Assembly: GCA_029564115.1 (NCBI GenBank)
Contig: JAKQQP010000384.1
Location: 62,001-126,000, forward strand
Direction: 5' to 3'
DNA length: 64,000 nt
Source of the DNA: Candidatus Rifleibacteriota bacterium
GTDB taxonomy: Bacteria > Riflebacteria > Ozemobacteria > Ozemobacterales > Ozemobacteraceae
Shown: in pieces, positions 16,565 through 25,288 of the stretch
Position numbering within the stretch: the stretch's first letter is position 1
Layout: the number at the start of each line of letters is the position of its first letter
Made by a program: the position numbers and the translations under genes
Notes under the pieces: model-generated
Told to the model about the DNA's origin: nothing
The model's database searches: none
The model's input: the letters and a program-made list of their open reading frames with translations, nothing else

Positions 16565-19500
16565 ATCTGATAAAAAGTGTCATTGAGCGCCCGGCCTGGT
16601 CAATCGCTTTCTGGCTGCTCGTAGCTGCCATCGGTATTTTTTCATATAATCTCATGCCGGTAGACCTTTTTCCCGACACCATGCCGCCCCAGATTGTCGC
16701 TATGACCGTGGTTCGCGGCGCCTCGGCAGATGATGTCAATCGCAGAGTGACTACGCTCATCGACCGCGAACTTAAAGGTCTTGATGGCGTTGTAAAAGTC
16801 GTTTCAACGTCACGTGACGAAGTATCTTCGGTCAATGCTCAGTTCGATTATGGTACTGATATGTCCAGAGCCATGACCGATGTAATTAACTCTGTAAGTC
16901 GTGTCAGCAGAAATTTTCCTGCCGGAACCCAGCCGACGCAATTTTTTCGTGTGACCGATGCTAACCGCCCCGTGGTTACTGTTGCTCTGAAGCCTGCACC
17001 AGAGTCTTCTCTCGACCTGAAAGCAATCAGAATTCTTGCCGAAAACGATATCAAAGAAGAATTGTTGCGTCAGCCGGGCATCGGCCGCATCGATGTTTTT
17101 GGCGCCAATGAGCCAGAAGTTCTGGTGCGCATGGATATAGAGAAATTGCGCCAGTTCGGTATTCCGCCAGCTCAGGTTTTGAAGGCTATCGGCGCTCAGA
17201 ATACTTCTCTGCCTGGCGGTTATCTTGAGAATGGCGGTCGCGAATCTCTGGTGAAAACGCTGCATGAAGCCAGGACTCCTGAACAACTGTCTGTATTGCC
17301 GGTGAGAATTCAGGGTGGTGGCGTCATAAGGCTTGGCGACGTAGCCTCGGTAACTTTGGGCGTTAAAACTCCGCGCAGTATTTATCATGGCAACGGCGCG
17401 GCGGCAATAGCTTTGAATGTTCTCAAGCCTGAGGGCGGTTTTGCAGTAGATGGCATCGCCAGTATAAAAAAACACCTTCCTGAACTACAGAAACGTTTTC
17501 CAGAAATAGAATTCGCGGTTACTACCGACCAGGAACCGATAATTTCGGTGAACGTCAGAGGCATGAAAGACGCCCTGTTTTCGGCGGTGTGGCTGACCAT
17601 GCTGGTTGTTCTGCTTTTGTTGCAGAACGCGAGAGCTTCAGCTGTAGTCGGTATTTCAATCCCTCTATCTTTTCTGTCTGCATTTGCGTTTCTTTATTTT
17701 ACCCCCTTTACTTTGAATATGGTCACTTTGTCAGGGCTGATAATTGCCGTAGGTATGGTTGTCGACGCGTCAATCGTGGTCGTGGAAAACGTCTATCGCC
17801 ATTTCGAGTCCGATGTGAGAGGTGTCGATGCTGTGGTGCGAGGCACTGAAGAGGTTGTTTTTTCCATATGGGGCGGCATGCTGACCACAATTGTTGTAAT
17901 GATCCCAATCATGTTCGTCGGCGGCTATGTGCAGCAAGTTCTGCGCCCGCTTACACTCACTATTTCGTCAACTCTGCTCGGCTCTTTTATTGCCGCGGTC
18001 ACCATTGTTCCGATTCTGCTGAAGAAGTTTCTGGTTGACTGGTACAAAGCGCCCGAGATCTCACGAAACAGCGGCGATCAAAACGGCACGAACGTTTTGT
18101 TTAAAGCTGTTAATACTCTGCTCGAGGTGTTAACCAATGTTTACCTCAGTTTTTTACGGCTGGGTCTTAAAATAAGGGTTCCACTGCTGATTGCAGCTGT
18201 TCTGATGCTTGCCGTCAGTGCCCGCACGGTGCTGCCACTGGTTGGCCGGGAACTGATGCCGCGCATGGATACCGGCATGGTGATTATCAAAGCCGATATG
18301 CCACCGTCGATGCCTGTCGACGAGGTAGAGAGAAGCATTGATAAACTCGAAAATATCATCAACTCGAATCCTCATGTTTTGAATATTTCGACGGTTGCAG
18401 GTTCTGAGCCTGGTCAGGTCAGTTTTGGTGCTGGGGGGCAACTTTTGCAGCAGGTCGAAATTCAGGTGCGTCTGACAACGCGGGATCGTCGCAAAGAAAC
18501 CATATGGGAAATAATGCGCGACTGGCGGGCCAGATTCAATGAGATTCCTGAACTGCTGTCATTTTCTGTTTCTGAGTTTGGTGCAACTCCAATGGCGACG
18601 ACCAGAGCGCCGGTCGACGTTATGATCAGCGGTCGTGACCCGGAAATTCTTTATCACCTGGCTGAAAAAATCGATGAACGACTGCGAAAAATCGATGGTT
18701 TGCAGGACCTGCGTTTTACGTGGGCAAAAAACAAGCCAGAAACACATTTTTCGCCTGACCTTATGGTGGCAGGAAGATACCAGATGACCCCTGCCGACAT
18801 CGGTGAATTTCTGGGGCTGACACTTTCCGGAAGAATGCCGGGAGCTCTCAAAATGCAGGGGCTCGTGGATCTGGCTGTTCGCGCCGAAATTGGCCTGGGC
18901 GGCAAAAGATGGCGCGGCGATGTCGGTGATCTGGCCATACCCGGACCTGATGGCGATCTTTTTCTTGGTTCTCTGGGTGAGTCGCGACAGGTGCTGCAGC
19001 CGACGCTGGTTACCCGAGAAAATCTGAGCGAAACAATAGATATTACCGGATTGAATTCTATTCGGCCTCTGTCAGCGGTTGCTGCTGATGTAGAGCAGGT
19101 TATTGCCGGGTTTCCCATACCGGGTGGTTATTCGGTAGTTTTGTCAGGAACCATGTCGGATATGGCAGAAACTGGCCGGCGTCTTGGAAAGGTTCTCGGG
19201 CTTGGTTTCATAATGCTTTATATAGTTCTGTTTCTGCTGTTCGAAAACTGGTGGCGACCGTTTCTGGTAATGGGCGCGATACCTCTTTCGCTTATCGGAG
19301 CTTTCTGGGGCTTGCTCGTTTTTGACAAACCCATGTGTATGCCTGCCATGATGGGAATTATTCTGCTGGGTGGTACAATTGTTAACAATGCGATCATTCT
19401 TATCGACTTTATCGATAATGATGTTGTTCGAGGCGTTCCACGACATCAGGCTCTTGAAAATGCTGTAAGAACAAGGTTCAGGCCAATTCTGATCACTACC

Positions 19501-19692
19501 ATGTCTACGATACTGGGGCTGATACCTCTCGTTTTTGAGCAGGCTGTCGGTCTGGAGCGAATGTCGCCTCTGGGAGTTGTGGCTTCTGCAGGCCTTTTGC
19601 TTGGCACGGTCATGACCATGGTCATAATACCCGTTCTTTACGATTTGATCATGAGCGTTAGCGAGAAAGTTTCTCTCTCGACAAAGCCCTGA
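16561..19692 (+). CDS. RND-family efflux permease (AcrB/MexB-like superfamily)
   Basis: 1043 residues, typical RND length and layout: TM1, large periplasmic loop, TM2-7, second loop, TM8-12. The start region PAWSIAFWLLVAAIGIF and LFPDTMPPQI are characteristic. In TM4 the proton-relay segment reads GMVVDASIVVVENV, with one Asp where AcrB has two. It uses proton motive force to export substrates taken from the periplasm or membrane. ATG overlaps the adaptor stop by 4 nt. Last gene of the tetR operon, followed by a strong hairpin. Confidence 0.95.
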   Translation: MNLIKSVIERPAWSIAFWLLVAAIGIFSYNLMPVDLFPDTMPPQIVAMTVVRGASADDVNRRVTTLIDRELKGLDGVVKVVSTSRDEVSSVNAQFDYGTDMSRAMTDVINSVSRVSRNFPAGTQPTQFFRVTDANRPVVTVALKPAPESSLDLKAIRILAENDIKEELLRQPGIGRIDVFGANEPEVLVRMDIEKLRQFGIPPAQVLKAIGAQNTSLPGGYLENGGRESLVKTLHEARTPEQLSVLPVRIQGGGVIRLGDVASVTLGVKTPRSIYHGNGAAAIALNVLKPEGGFAVDGIASIKKHLPELQKRFPEIEFAVTTDQEPIISVNVRGMKDALFSAVWLTMLVVLLLLQNARASAVVGISIPLSFLSAFAFLYFTPFTLNMVTLSGLIIAVGMVVDASIVVVENVYRHFESDVRGVDAVVRGTEEVVFSIWGGMLTTIVVMIPIMFVGGYVQQVLRPLTLTISSTLLGSFIAAVTIVPILLKKFLVDWYKAPEISRNSGDQNGTNVLFKAVNTLLEVLTNVYLSFLRLGLKIRVPLLIAAVLMLAVSARTVLPLVGRELMPRMDTGMVIIKADMPPSMPVDEVERSIDKLENIINSNPHVLNISTVAGSEPGQVSFGAGGQLLQQVEIQVRLTTRDRRKETIWEIMRDWRARFNEIPELLSFSVSEFGATPMATTRAPVDVMISGRDPEILYHLAEKIDERLRKIDGLQDLRFTWAKNKPETHFSPDLMVAGRYQMTPADIGEFLGLTLSGRMPGALKMQGLVDLAVRAEIGLGGKRWRGDVGDLAIPGPDGDLFLGSLGESRQVLQPTLVTRENLSETIDITGLNSIRPLSAVAADVEQVIAGFPIPGGYSVVLSGTMSDMAETGRRLGKVLGLGFIMLYIVLFLLFENWWRPFLVMGAIPLSLIGAFWGLLVFDKPMCMPAMMGIILLGGTIVNNAIILIDFIDNDVVRGVPRHQALENAVRTRFRPILITTMSTILGLIPLVFEQAVGLERMSPLGVVASAGLLLGTVMTMVIIPVLYDLIMSVSEKVSLSTKP

Positions 19693-19695
19693 TAA

Positions 19696-19738
19696 AAAGA
19701 ATCCGCCCCGGTGATAAAACGGGGCGGATTCTTTATTT
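19696..19738. terminator. Bidirectional terminator between RND and 2H genes
   Basis: Stem of 15 bp (19696-19710 with 19720-19734) around GTGATAAAA, G+C-rich in the middle, with A-rich and T-rich flanks. It can serve the RND operon on the plus strand and the convergent 2H gene on the minus strand. Confidence 0.85.
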
Positions 19739-19764
19739 CCCTGAGCAAAGGGTTTATGATCAAA

Positions 19765-20502
19765 TCATTCGCTGACCTGCTGCAGCGGGAAAATCTTGAA
19801 TGGGTTCTGCATCTGCCCATTGCGGTCTGCTATGCCCAGGCCGATAGCGACTACTTTACCGGTTATGGGCTTAGCGAAACTGCTTTCAGAATGAGCTTTC
19901 ATGAAACGCTGAAGTTTTTCTTCGTCAGATTGGGCGAGGAGAGTCAGGTGCGGGTTGAACTCGGCATAAACATTCGGGCTGCCATATTTGCTGATGTATT
20001 CAACCTTGTTGGGAAAACTTTTGGCCCAGTCTGGAATAAAATTCGATGGCGAGCGCAATGCTGCCAGTTTTTCGACCGTTGTGTCTGAAAAAGTCTGCAG
20101 ATTGCGGTTGCGGTCAAGGTTCAAGAAAAACCAGCTGCCGGCGGTGATTTCCAGGCCGGTGCTTTTTACTTCGAACTCACGTGTGTTGCTGGCGATTTCG
20201 CTGACGACTGCAGCTATCTTTTCAAGACTTCCCTGCGGATACTGGGTCATGTAAAGAGTGCAGTGAATCTGATATCCCTGTAATGGAAACGATTCGAGAG
20301 CTTCTTCCTGCATGAGGGTGCGGGCGGCATCCAGGCAGGCCGATTCTATTTCCTGAGAGACAACGGCAAAAACATTTATTTTTTCAACGGCCGGTCTGTC
20401 TGAAGTCGGTGATTGGGCCTCGACCCTGCTGGCGAGAATAAAAGACAGGGCAATGAGCAGCGAAATTAGAATAAAAAGACCGAGTTTTTCCGAGGCAATC
20501 AT
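19765..20502 (-). CDS. Exported 2H phosphoesterase-superfamily protein
   Basis: 245 residues. An N-terminal hydrophobic signal/anchor (LFILISLLIALSFILA, processing after VEA near 29) precedes a domain with two HxT-type motifs: His80-Cys-Thr82 and His185-Leu-Thr187, about 105 residues apart. This is the layout of 2H phosphoesterases (LigT/ThpR RNA 2',3'-cyclic phosphodiesterases and relatives). Most 2H enzymes are cytoplasmic; here the signal puts it in the periplasm, where a cyclic nucleotide or extracellular RNA end could be the substrate (inference). ATG 20502 follows GGAG. Confidence 0.8.
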   Translation of the reverse strand: MIASEKLGLFILISLLIALSFILASRVEAQSPTSDRPAVEKINVFAVVSQEIESACLDAARTLMQEEALESFPLQGYQIHCTLYMTQYPQGSLEKIAAVVSEIASNTREFEVKSTGLEITAGSWFFLNLDRNRNLQTFSDTTVEKLAALRSPSNFIPDWAKSFPNKVEYISKYGSPNVYAEFNPHLTLLAQSDEEKLQRFMKAHSESSFAKPITGKVVAIGLGIADRNGQMQNPFKIFPLQQVSE

Positions 20503-20882
20503 GGCATTTCTCCGTAGTCTGAGATTTCCTCTCAGGTTGCTTTATTTTAAGCCTGATGTCAAGCGTTTGCAATAGGCTCTGGAAACTCACGGCGTCGAAA
20601 AAAGAGTTGGAGGCTGAATGATGAAATCTGGTTGTGGCAGAAAAAGAAATTGCCACCTCGAGGTGGCAATGAAAAAGTTTTTGCAAAGTCTGTCATTCAG
20701 GCATGGCGATGACAACGCCGTTTTGTTCGTCATTGGTCGAAATCGACTCAAGATATAACCTGATGTTAAAATAACTTTAAGCACGCGTTACTGCAAGGGT
20801 TATAAGCATCCTGTCGCGATAGCTGCACTGTTAAAGGCGCTATAGCGCTTGCCTTGTCTTTGCGTTACATAAAATATGCAGA
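20503..20882. other. Intergenic region with a possible gene remnant
   Basis: 380 bp without a confident gene. On the minus strand, codons ending at 20699 read SISTNDEQNGVVIAMPE-stop, which looks like a real protein end, but a stop lies 27 codons upstream and no start is visible. A terminator-like palindrome follows directly. Either a decayed small gene or chance. Confidence 0.4.
20639..20670 (-). terminator. Terminator-like perfect palindrome
   Basis: ATTGCCACCTCGAGGTGGCAAT (20649-20670) is a perfect 22-bp palindrome written here as two 10-base arms around CG; on the minus strand it is followed by TTCTTTTTC. It would end a minus-strand transcript coming from 20700-20880. Confidence 0.55.
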
Positions 20883-21197
20883 TTAGTTCAAGATTTTAAC
20901 TTCTGGCTCATCGGCGAGGTTGATAATGACTTCGCGAAACCGGCGCAGAGTTTTGCGGGCCTGCTGGGCAACGTCTTCGGGCAGGTTGGCGGTCTGCAGC
21001 AGAGTGATTATTCGTCGCGGTTCGACAATGAGTTCAGAAGTCTCCGGGAGGGTTTCTTCTGTGACAAGCCGATCTATCGTGGCTGCGAATACGGTAACTT
21101 CGAAGTCAGTCATGGGTGCAGCCATTTTGATGCTTTCATCAGAGAGTGCCTGTATAACGAGTTCTGAGAAATGTTTTTGAATTTCTGTTCTAACCAT
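20883..21197 (-). CDS. Small hypothetical protein
   Basis: 104 residues, not recognised. Soluble, acidic, mostly helical by composition, with no Cys. It opens MVRTEIQKHFSEL, and the C-terminal half (LPEDVAQQARKTLRRFREVI) looks like an amphipathic helix. ATG 21197 has GGGG 5 nt upstream; an in-frame GTG at 21203 lies inside that site. It is divergent from the U32 gene, 128 bp away. Confidence 0.65.
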   Translation of the reverse strand: MVRTEIQKHFSELVIQALSDESIKMAAPMTDFEVTVFAATIDRLVTEETLPETSELIVEPRRIITLLQTANLPEDVAQQARKTLRRFREVIINLADEPEVKILN

Positions 21198-21325
21198 ATT
21201 CACCCCACTGTCTCTTTTCTGAGTTCGTCAACGGATTATACTCCCGCCGGCAAAAAAAATCCAACACTGGCAAACAGAGTTGTCGCCGGGATGAAAAAAA
21301 ACTGTGCCCGTGTTAATCTGTTTTC

Positions 21326-22627
21326 ATGAAACCGGAAGCTGAAAAGAAAGTTAATAAAATTCCTGAACTGATGGCGCCGGCCGGCGATATGATCAGTCTG
21401 CGTGCTGCTCTGGATGCGGGTGCAGATGCTGTGTATTTCGGCGTCGTGTCGATGAACATGCGTGCCAGCGCCCGCAATTTTGCGATCGAAGATATGCCGG
21501 CAATTGCTGAAGCCTGCCATAAAAAGGGAGCCAGGGCTTATCTCGCTCTGAATACCATAGTTTTTGACAATGAGCTTGAAATGGCTGACAGCTTGATCAA
21601 GGCAGCTGTAGAGGCCGGTATCGATGCGGTTGTCTGCTGGGATTTCGCCATTCTCGAGATGGCTTTGCGCCATGGCATAAAACCGTTTATCTCGACGCAG
21701 ATGTCTGTTGCCAACAGTAGTTCTCTTACCTTTTTGTATCGTCACTTTGGTATCAGGCGCTTTGTTCTGGCCCGCGAATGTACTCTTGCCGAAATAGTTT
21801 CCATGCGCGAGCATCTGAAACAAAGCCTCGGCGCTGAAGCTGACAATATCGAGCTCGAGGTCTTCGCCCACGGGGCTATGTGTGTTTCGGTAAGCGGGCG
21901 CTGTTTCATGTCGCAGTTCCATTTCGATGCGTCGGCCAACCGTGGTGAGTGTCGGCAGCCGTGTCGCCGTGAATACCTGATCAAAGACGTTCGTGACGGT
22001 AAAGAATTCACGCTGGGTCAAGATTACGTAATGAGCCCGAAAGATCTCTGCTCTCTTCCCTTTCTTGAAAAGCTCCTTGAGGCTGGTGTCGACAGTCTCA
22101 AAATCGAGGGGCGCGGTCGCAGCCCCGAGTATGTCAGCGTGGTAACTTCCTGTTACCGCCGTCTGATAGATTTTTATTACCTGAATCGTGGCAAAGAAGG
22201 CTTCGAACAACAGCTGATCGAGTTGAAAAAAGAACTGATGTCCCGTCTCGATTCAGTTTTTCATAGAGGGTTTTCAGATGGTTTCTTTTTTGGGCGCCAG
22301 ATATCAGAATGGACCGGAGGTAACGGTTCAAAGGCCACCCACAGAAAAGTTCATGTGGGTACTGTGACTAATTTTTTCAAAAAAGTTATGGTAGCTGAGA
22401 TAAAAGTTGAGGGCTGTGGCTTCAATTGCGGCGACGAGCTGATGTTTCAGGGGCCTTCTACCGGCGTTGTCGTTCTCGAGGCCCTGTCGATCGAAGAAGC
22501 ATTCAAGCCCGTTACGAGCGCCGCTAAAAATTCTTTGGTTGGAGTCAAGCTTGCCGGGCTGGTTCGCGAAAATGATCAGGTTTACATGATGGTTCCGGTG
22601 GATACTCTTGAAAACGCAAGGCAGTAA
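21326..22627 (+). CDS. Peptidase U32 family protein, TrhP-like tRNA hydroxylation factor
   Basis: 433 residues with the U32 features: PELMAPAGDMISLRAALDAGADAVYFG at the start, FAHGAMCVSVSGRCF, RGECRQPCRREY and SPKDLCSLPFL...DSLKIEGRGRS. Cysteines near 186, 193, 209 and 213 fit an iron-sulfur site. The closest group I can place it with is TrhP (YegQ), which acts in prephenate-dependent 5-hydroxyuridine formation at tRNA position 34, rather than UbiU/V or RlhA. Not a proven protease. First gene of a four-gene run (U32, GNAT, membrane protein, methyltransferase). Confidence 0.88.
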   Translation: MKPEAEKKVNKIPELMAPAGDMISLRAALDAGADAVYFGVVSMNMRASARNFAIEDMPAIAEACHKKGARAYLALNTIVFDNELEMADSLIKAAVEAGIDAVVCWDFAILEMALRHGIKPFISTQMSVANSSSLTFLYRHFGIRRFVLARECTLAEIVSMREHLKQSLGAEADNIELEVFAHGAMCVSVSGRCFMSQFHFDASANRGECRQPCRREYLIKDVRDGKEFTLGQDYVMSPKDLCSLPFLEKLLEAGVDSLKIEGRGRSPEYVSVVTSCYRRLIDFYYLNRGKEGFEQQLIELKKELMSRLDSVFHRGFSDGFFFGRQISEWTGGNGSKATHRKVHVGTVTNFFKKVMVAEIKVEGCGFNCGDELMFQGPSTGVVVLEALSIEEAFKPVTSAAKNSLVGVKLAGLVRENDQVYMMVPVDTLENARQ

Positions 22628-22630
22628 ATT

Positions 22631-23080
22631 ATGTCTGTAAATGAAGATCTTGTTGTAAGAAGCCCGGAGACACCTTTTGAATGGCAGCAATATTATGAGT
22701 TGCGTTGGCAGGTGCTTCGCTGCCCCTGGAATCAGCCTGAAGGCAGTGAAAAAGATGAGCGCGAAGATGAATGCTGGCACCGTGCCGTTTTCTGTGGCAG
22801 CCGGATTGCGGGTGTGGCAAGGATTCAGATGAATTCAATATTTGAAGCTCAGATAAGATATATGGCTGTAGACTCTGAATTTAGAGGAAGAGGTATCGGG
22901 CGTTTGCTGGTTGAATCGCTTGAGGGCGTGGCCAGAGAGCAGGGTGCCGAAAAAATAGTTCTGGATGCCAGGTCTGAAGCTGTTGGTTTTTATCTGGTTC
23001 TTGGTTACCAGGTGGTTGGTGACAGTTATCTTCTGTTCGATACGATTCAGCATTATCGTATGGAAAAAGTCTTGTTTTAA
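22631..23080 (+). CDS. GNAT-family N-acetyltransferase, ElaA/YjcF type
   Basis: 149 residues. Acetyl-CoA loop in the form RGRGIGRLLVESL (about residues 85-97), preceded by the beta-4 strand IRYMAVDSEF. The N-terminal YYELRWQVLRCPWNQPEGSE is usual for the ElaA/YjcF-like subgroup. Acceptor unknown. It starts 3 nt after the U32 stop, so they are cotranscribed. Confidence 0.88.
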   Translation: MSVNEDLVVRSPETPFEWQQYYELRWQVLRCPWNQPEGSEKDEREDECWHRAVFCGSRIAGVARIQMNSIFEAQIRYMAVDSEFRGRGIGRLLVESLEGVAREQGAEKIVLDARSEAVGFYLVLGYQVVGDSYLLFDTIQHYRMEKVLF

Positions 23081-23089
23081 GGATCTGTC

Positions 23090-23803
23090 ATGGAAAAAAA
23101 GACCTGTTGCGGTTGTTTTGGTATCGGTTGCCTGCTTTTAATTGCTCTGGTAGTGGTTGGCGGCTATTTCAGCTTCAACTTTCTGCACGAGTCCGGTAAA
23201 GAGTTTGCTGCTGAAGGCTTCGAAAAAAGTGTCGAAAAAATTGCCGAAGCGGCCTTCAACGAGACAGATCGTGAAGAAATAACGCGCCAGGCTGCCGCAA
23301 TCGCTGAAGAAATAAGAAGTGGTCGTATCGGCCTGATAAATCTGCTGACCAGCTCAACGCAGAAGCTTGAAAAGAATCTGCATGTAAAGTCGCTGCTTCT
23401 TGCGTTTTATCGCCAGAATAAAATCGCGGCCGAAGCTGGTGAAGGTCTTCCGGTGGATGAAGACGGTGGTGCAGACGTTGTTGAACGCCTTATTTACGGG
23501 CTGACCGAAAACCGCATTGCCCCCGATCAGATAGCTTCTATCACCGCGTTGATCATCGAAAGATACTCAGAGACTACCGGCGGCAGTGATGGCAAGGTTA
23601 AGCATACTGTCAGCCTGCAGCGCCTGCGTACTGGTCTAACGCAGGAAGAACTGCGAAAAAGCCTGCAGATGATGCGTGAGGTTGTTGATTTGAACGCCAT
23701 AGAAACGCCTGCAGATGACTATGACGCGACTACTGCCGTTAAAAATGATTTTGTCAGATTTTTCTCTGGGCTCAGGGAGGCTGCTGAGAAAGATGAAAAA
23801 TAA
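23090..23803 (+). CDS. Membrane-anchored protein of unknown function
   Basis: 237 residues. A cysteine-rich start (KKTCCGCFGIGC) leads into one hydrophobic helix (about 12-30), then a polar, mostly helical domain rich in Glu and Ala. Several bacterial proteins of unknown role share this CCGC-plus-helix opening. AAGGATC precedes ATG 23090. The 3' end overlaps the next start by 11 nt. Topology: probably one N-terminal anchor with the domain outside. Confidence 0.7.
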   Translation: MEKKTCCGCFGIGCLLLIALVVVGGYFSFNFLHESGKEFAAEGFEKSVEKIAEAAFNETDREEITRQAAAIAEEIRSGRIGLINLLTSSTQKLEKNLHVKSLLLAFYRQNKIAAEAGEGLPVDEDGGADVVERLIYGLTENRIAPDQIASITALIIERYSETTGGSDGKVKHTVSLQRLRTGLTQEELRKSLQMMREVVDLNAIETPADDYDATTAVKNDFVRFFSGLREAAEKDEK

Positions 23804-24554
23804 TACTCAGCATACCTGGAAAGATTTCTTTGACGAAATTGCCCCTGTTTATGAAAACGAATGTTTTACGCGTAATACGGCCGCAGAGGTCGATTTTATC
23901 GAAGCAGAACTGTGCCTGAAACGCGGTGCGTCAATTCTAGACATAGGCTGTGGAACCGGGCGGCACTCTATTGAGCTGGCCCGCCGGGGTTACCAGGTGA
24001 CTGGTGTCGATATTTCTGGCGGTATGCTTGAAGTAGCCAGACAAAATGCGCAGGAGCGCGGCGTGATGGTTGATTTCATTGAATGTGCCGCTCAGGAGTT
24101 TGTTGCTTCCAGGCCATTCGACGCGGTAATTTCTTTGTGTGAAGGCGCTCTTTGCCTGTTTTCTGACGACGACGACATCTGGAAAAAAGACATGGCTATT
24201 TTTGCCGGTATTGCAGAATCGCTGCTTCCGGGCCGACCGTTTTTGGTAACGGTTTTGAGTGCCTTCAGACTTTTGCGCTCACTTTCTGATTCTGATGTCG
24301 AAGCTGGCGGCGCTGATCTGCAGACCCTGACTACCCGATGCGTCGATGAGGTTGAAATGAATGGCCGTAAAATTCAGGTGCGCGGTATAGAACGTTATTA
24401 TACGCCCCCTGAGATCTTTAGAATGGTGAATCGTGTCGGCCTGAAGGTCGATAAAATATACGGGGGCACGGCCGGTAACTGGAGCCGTGGCGTGATCTCT
24501 CTGGATGAATATGAATTCATGGTCGTTGGCCACCGAAAGACAACTGCTGTCTGA
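23793..24554 (+). CDS. Class I SAM-dependent methyltransferase
   Basis: 253 residues with motif I ILDIGCGTGRHSIELARRG, the acidic beta-2 end VTGVDISGGML, and motif IV-like FDAVISLCEGALCLF. Small-molecule type, substrate unknown. The true start is ATG 23793 (MKNNTQHTWKDFFDE), inside the end of the previous gene; the longer open frame upstream only reads through that gene in another frame. Last gene of the U32 unit; a short GTTGCC/GGCAAC hairpin follows at about 24568 but lacks a T-tract. Confidence 0.88.
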   Translation: MKNNTQHTWKDFFDEIAPVYENECFTRNTAAEVDFIEAELCLKRGASILDIGCGTGRHSIELARRGYQVTGVDISGGMLEVARQNAQERGVMVDFIECAAQEFVASRPFDAVISLCEGALCLFSDDDDIWKKDMAIFAGIAESLLPGRPFLVTVLSAFRLLRSLSDSDVEAGGADLQTLTTRCVDEVEMNGRKIQVRGIERYYTPPEIFRMVNRVGLKVDKIYGGTAGNWSRGVISLDEYEFMVVGHRKTTAV

Positions 24555-24676
24555 ATCCTGTACAGTGTTGCCTGATTTTTGGCAACGGATTGCTGGAATT
24601 TCGGCAGAACAAGCAGGCTTCTTATGCGGGGCGTGCATGTTTTAATGCTTTCAAATAAAGGAAAAGAGAGCCGATT

Positions 24677-24704
24677 TTGACTTTGGCATGCAAGTTGCTT
24701 TAAA
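24677..24704 (+). promoter_or_regulatory. Probable promoter of the AGQ-repeat gene
   Basis: TTGACT (24677-24682), a 16-bp spacer and TTTAAA (24699-24704). It lies 62 nt before the start codon, which has an ideal AGGAGGG ribosome site. Confidence 0.5.
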
Positions 24705-24766
24705 CTTTGCATCATTCATTTATCATTCGATTTTATAAGTAAGTAAGTTTATCAGGAGGGTGTCAA

Positions 24767-25198
24767 ATGCGTAAAGTAATCATGAGCTCAGTTCTTGCCC
24801 TTTCTCTTATCGCCGTTCCTTCATTCGCCGGTAACCCCAATCAGTCTGGTCAGTCTTCACAGTCTTCACAAGCCGGTCAGGCAGGTCAGGCAGGTCAGGC
24901 AGGACAAGCCGGTCAGGCTGGGCAGGCCGGTCAAGCCGGTCAGTGTGGCAATCACAAACCTGGCTTTTTCAGCAAAGTAAAAACTTCTTTTCAGAAGGGC
25001 TTTGCCGCAGGCAAAAAAGCTGGAACCAAGGCTCACGACGCTATTCAGAACAAAGTCATGGATGCTGGCGTGTCTGTTAAAAAAGCAGTAACCGGCAAAA
25101 AAGGCAAAACCTTCGTAAAAGGTCACTATGACAAAAACGGTAAACACACCAAAGGTCACTGGAGACAGCTCGAAAGCAAACCCTGCAAAAAATACTGA
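24767..25198 (+). CDS. Exported AGQ-repeat protein
   Basis: 143 residues. Signal peptide (cleavage after PSFA, residue 21), a Ser/Gln stretch, then eight AGQ tripeptides in a row (residues 36-59), one Cys at 60, and a Lys-rich C-terminal half with KGHYDKNGKHTKGHWRQL, a His/Tyr-rich end. The mature protein is strongly basic and probably disordered in the repeat. I know no named family. AGGAGGG lies 7 nt before the ATG, so it is likely well expressed. Its own promoter and terminator flank it. Confidence 0.8.
   Translation: MRKVIMSSVLALSLIAVPSFAGNPNQSGQSSQSSQAGQAGQAGQAGQAGQAGQAGQAGQCGNHKPGFFSKVKTSFQKGFAAGKKAGTKAHDAIQNKVMDAGVSVKKAVTGKKGKTFVKGHYDKNGKHTKGHWRQLESKPCKKY
24872..24943 (+). repeat. Eight 9-bp coding repeats (AGQ)
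   Basis: Eight in-frame copies of a GCxGGxCAx 9-mer, with silent third-position differences between some copies and identical runs of GCAGGTCAG. This is typical of slippage-prone repeats whose copy number can differ between strains without a frameshift. Confidence 0.9.
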
Positions 25199-25238
25199 TC
25201 AGGCAGCAGATCTGACTGAATTTTCAGCAGTTTAAACG

Positions 25239-25288
25239 AACTCCGGGTTCGGGTCAAATACGACCAGAACCCGGAGTTTTCTTTTGTA
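25239..25288. terminator. Bidirectional terminator shared by AGQ and GT87 genes
   Basis: Arms 25239-25250 and 25267-25278 (AACTCCGGGTTC with its complement) with GGTC/GACC continuing the stem into the loop, then TTTTCTTTTG. The stop codon of the minus-strand GT87 gene (25254) lies inside the hairpin. Confidence 0.85.
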
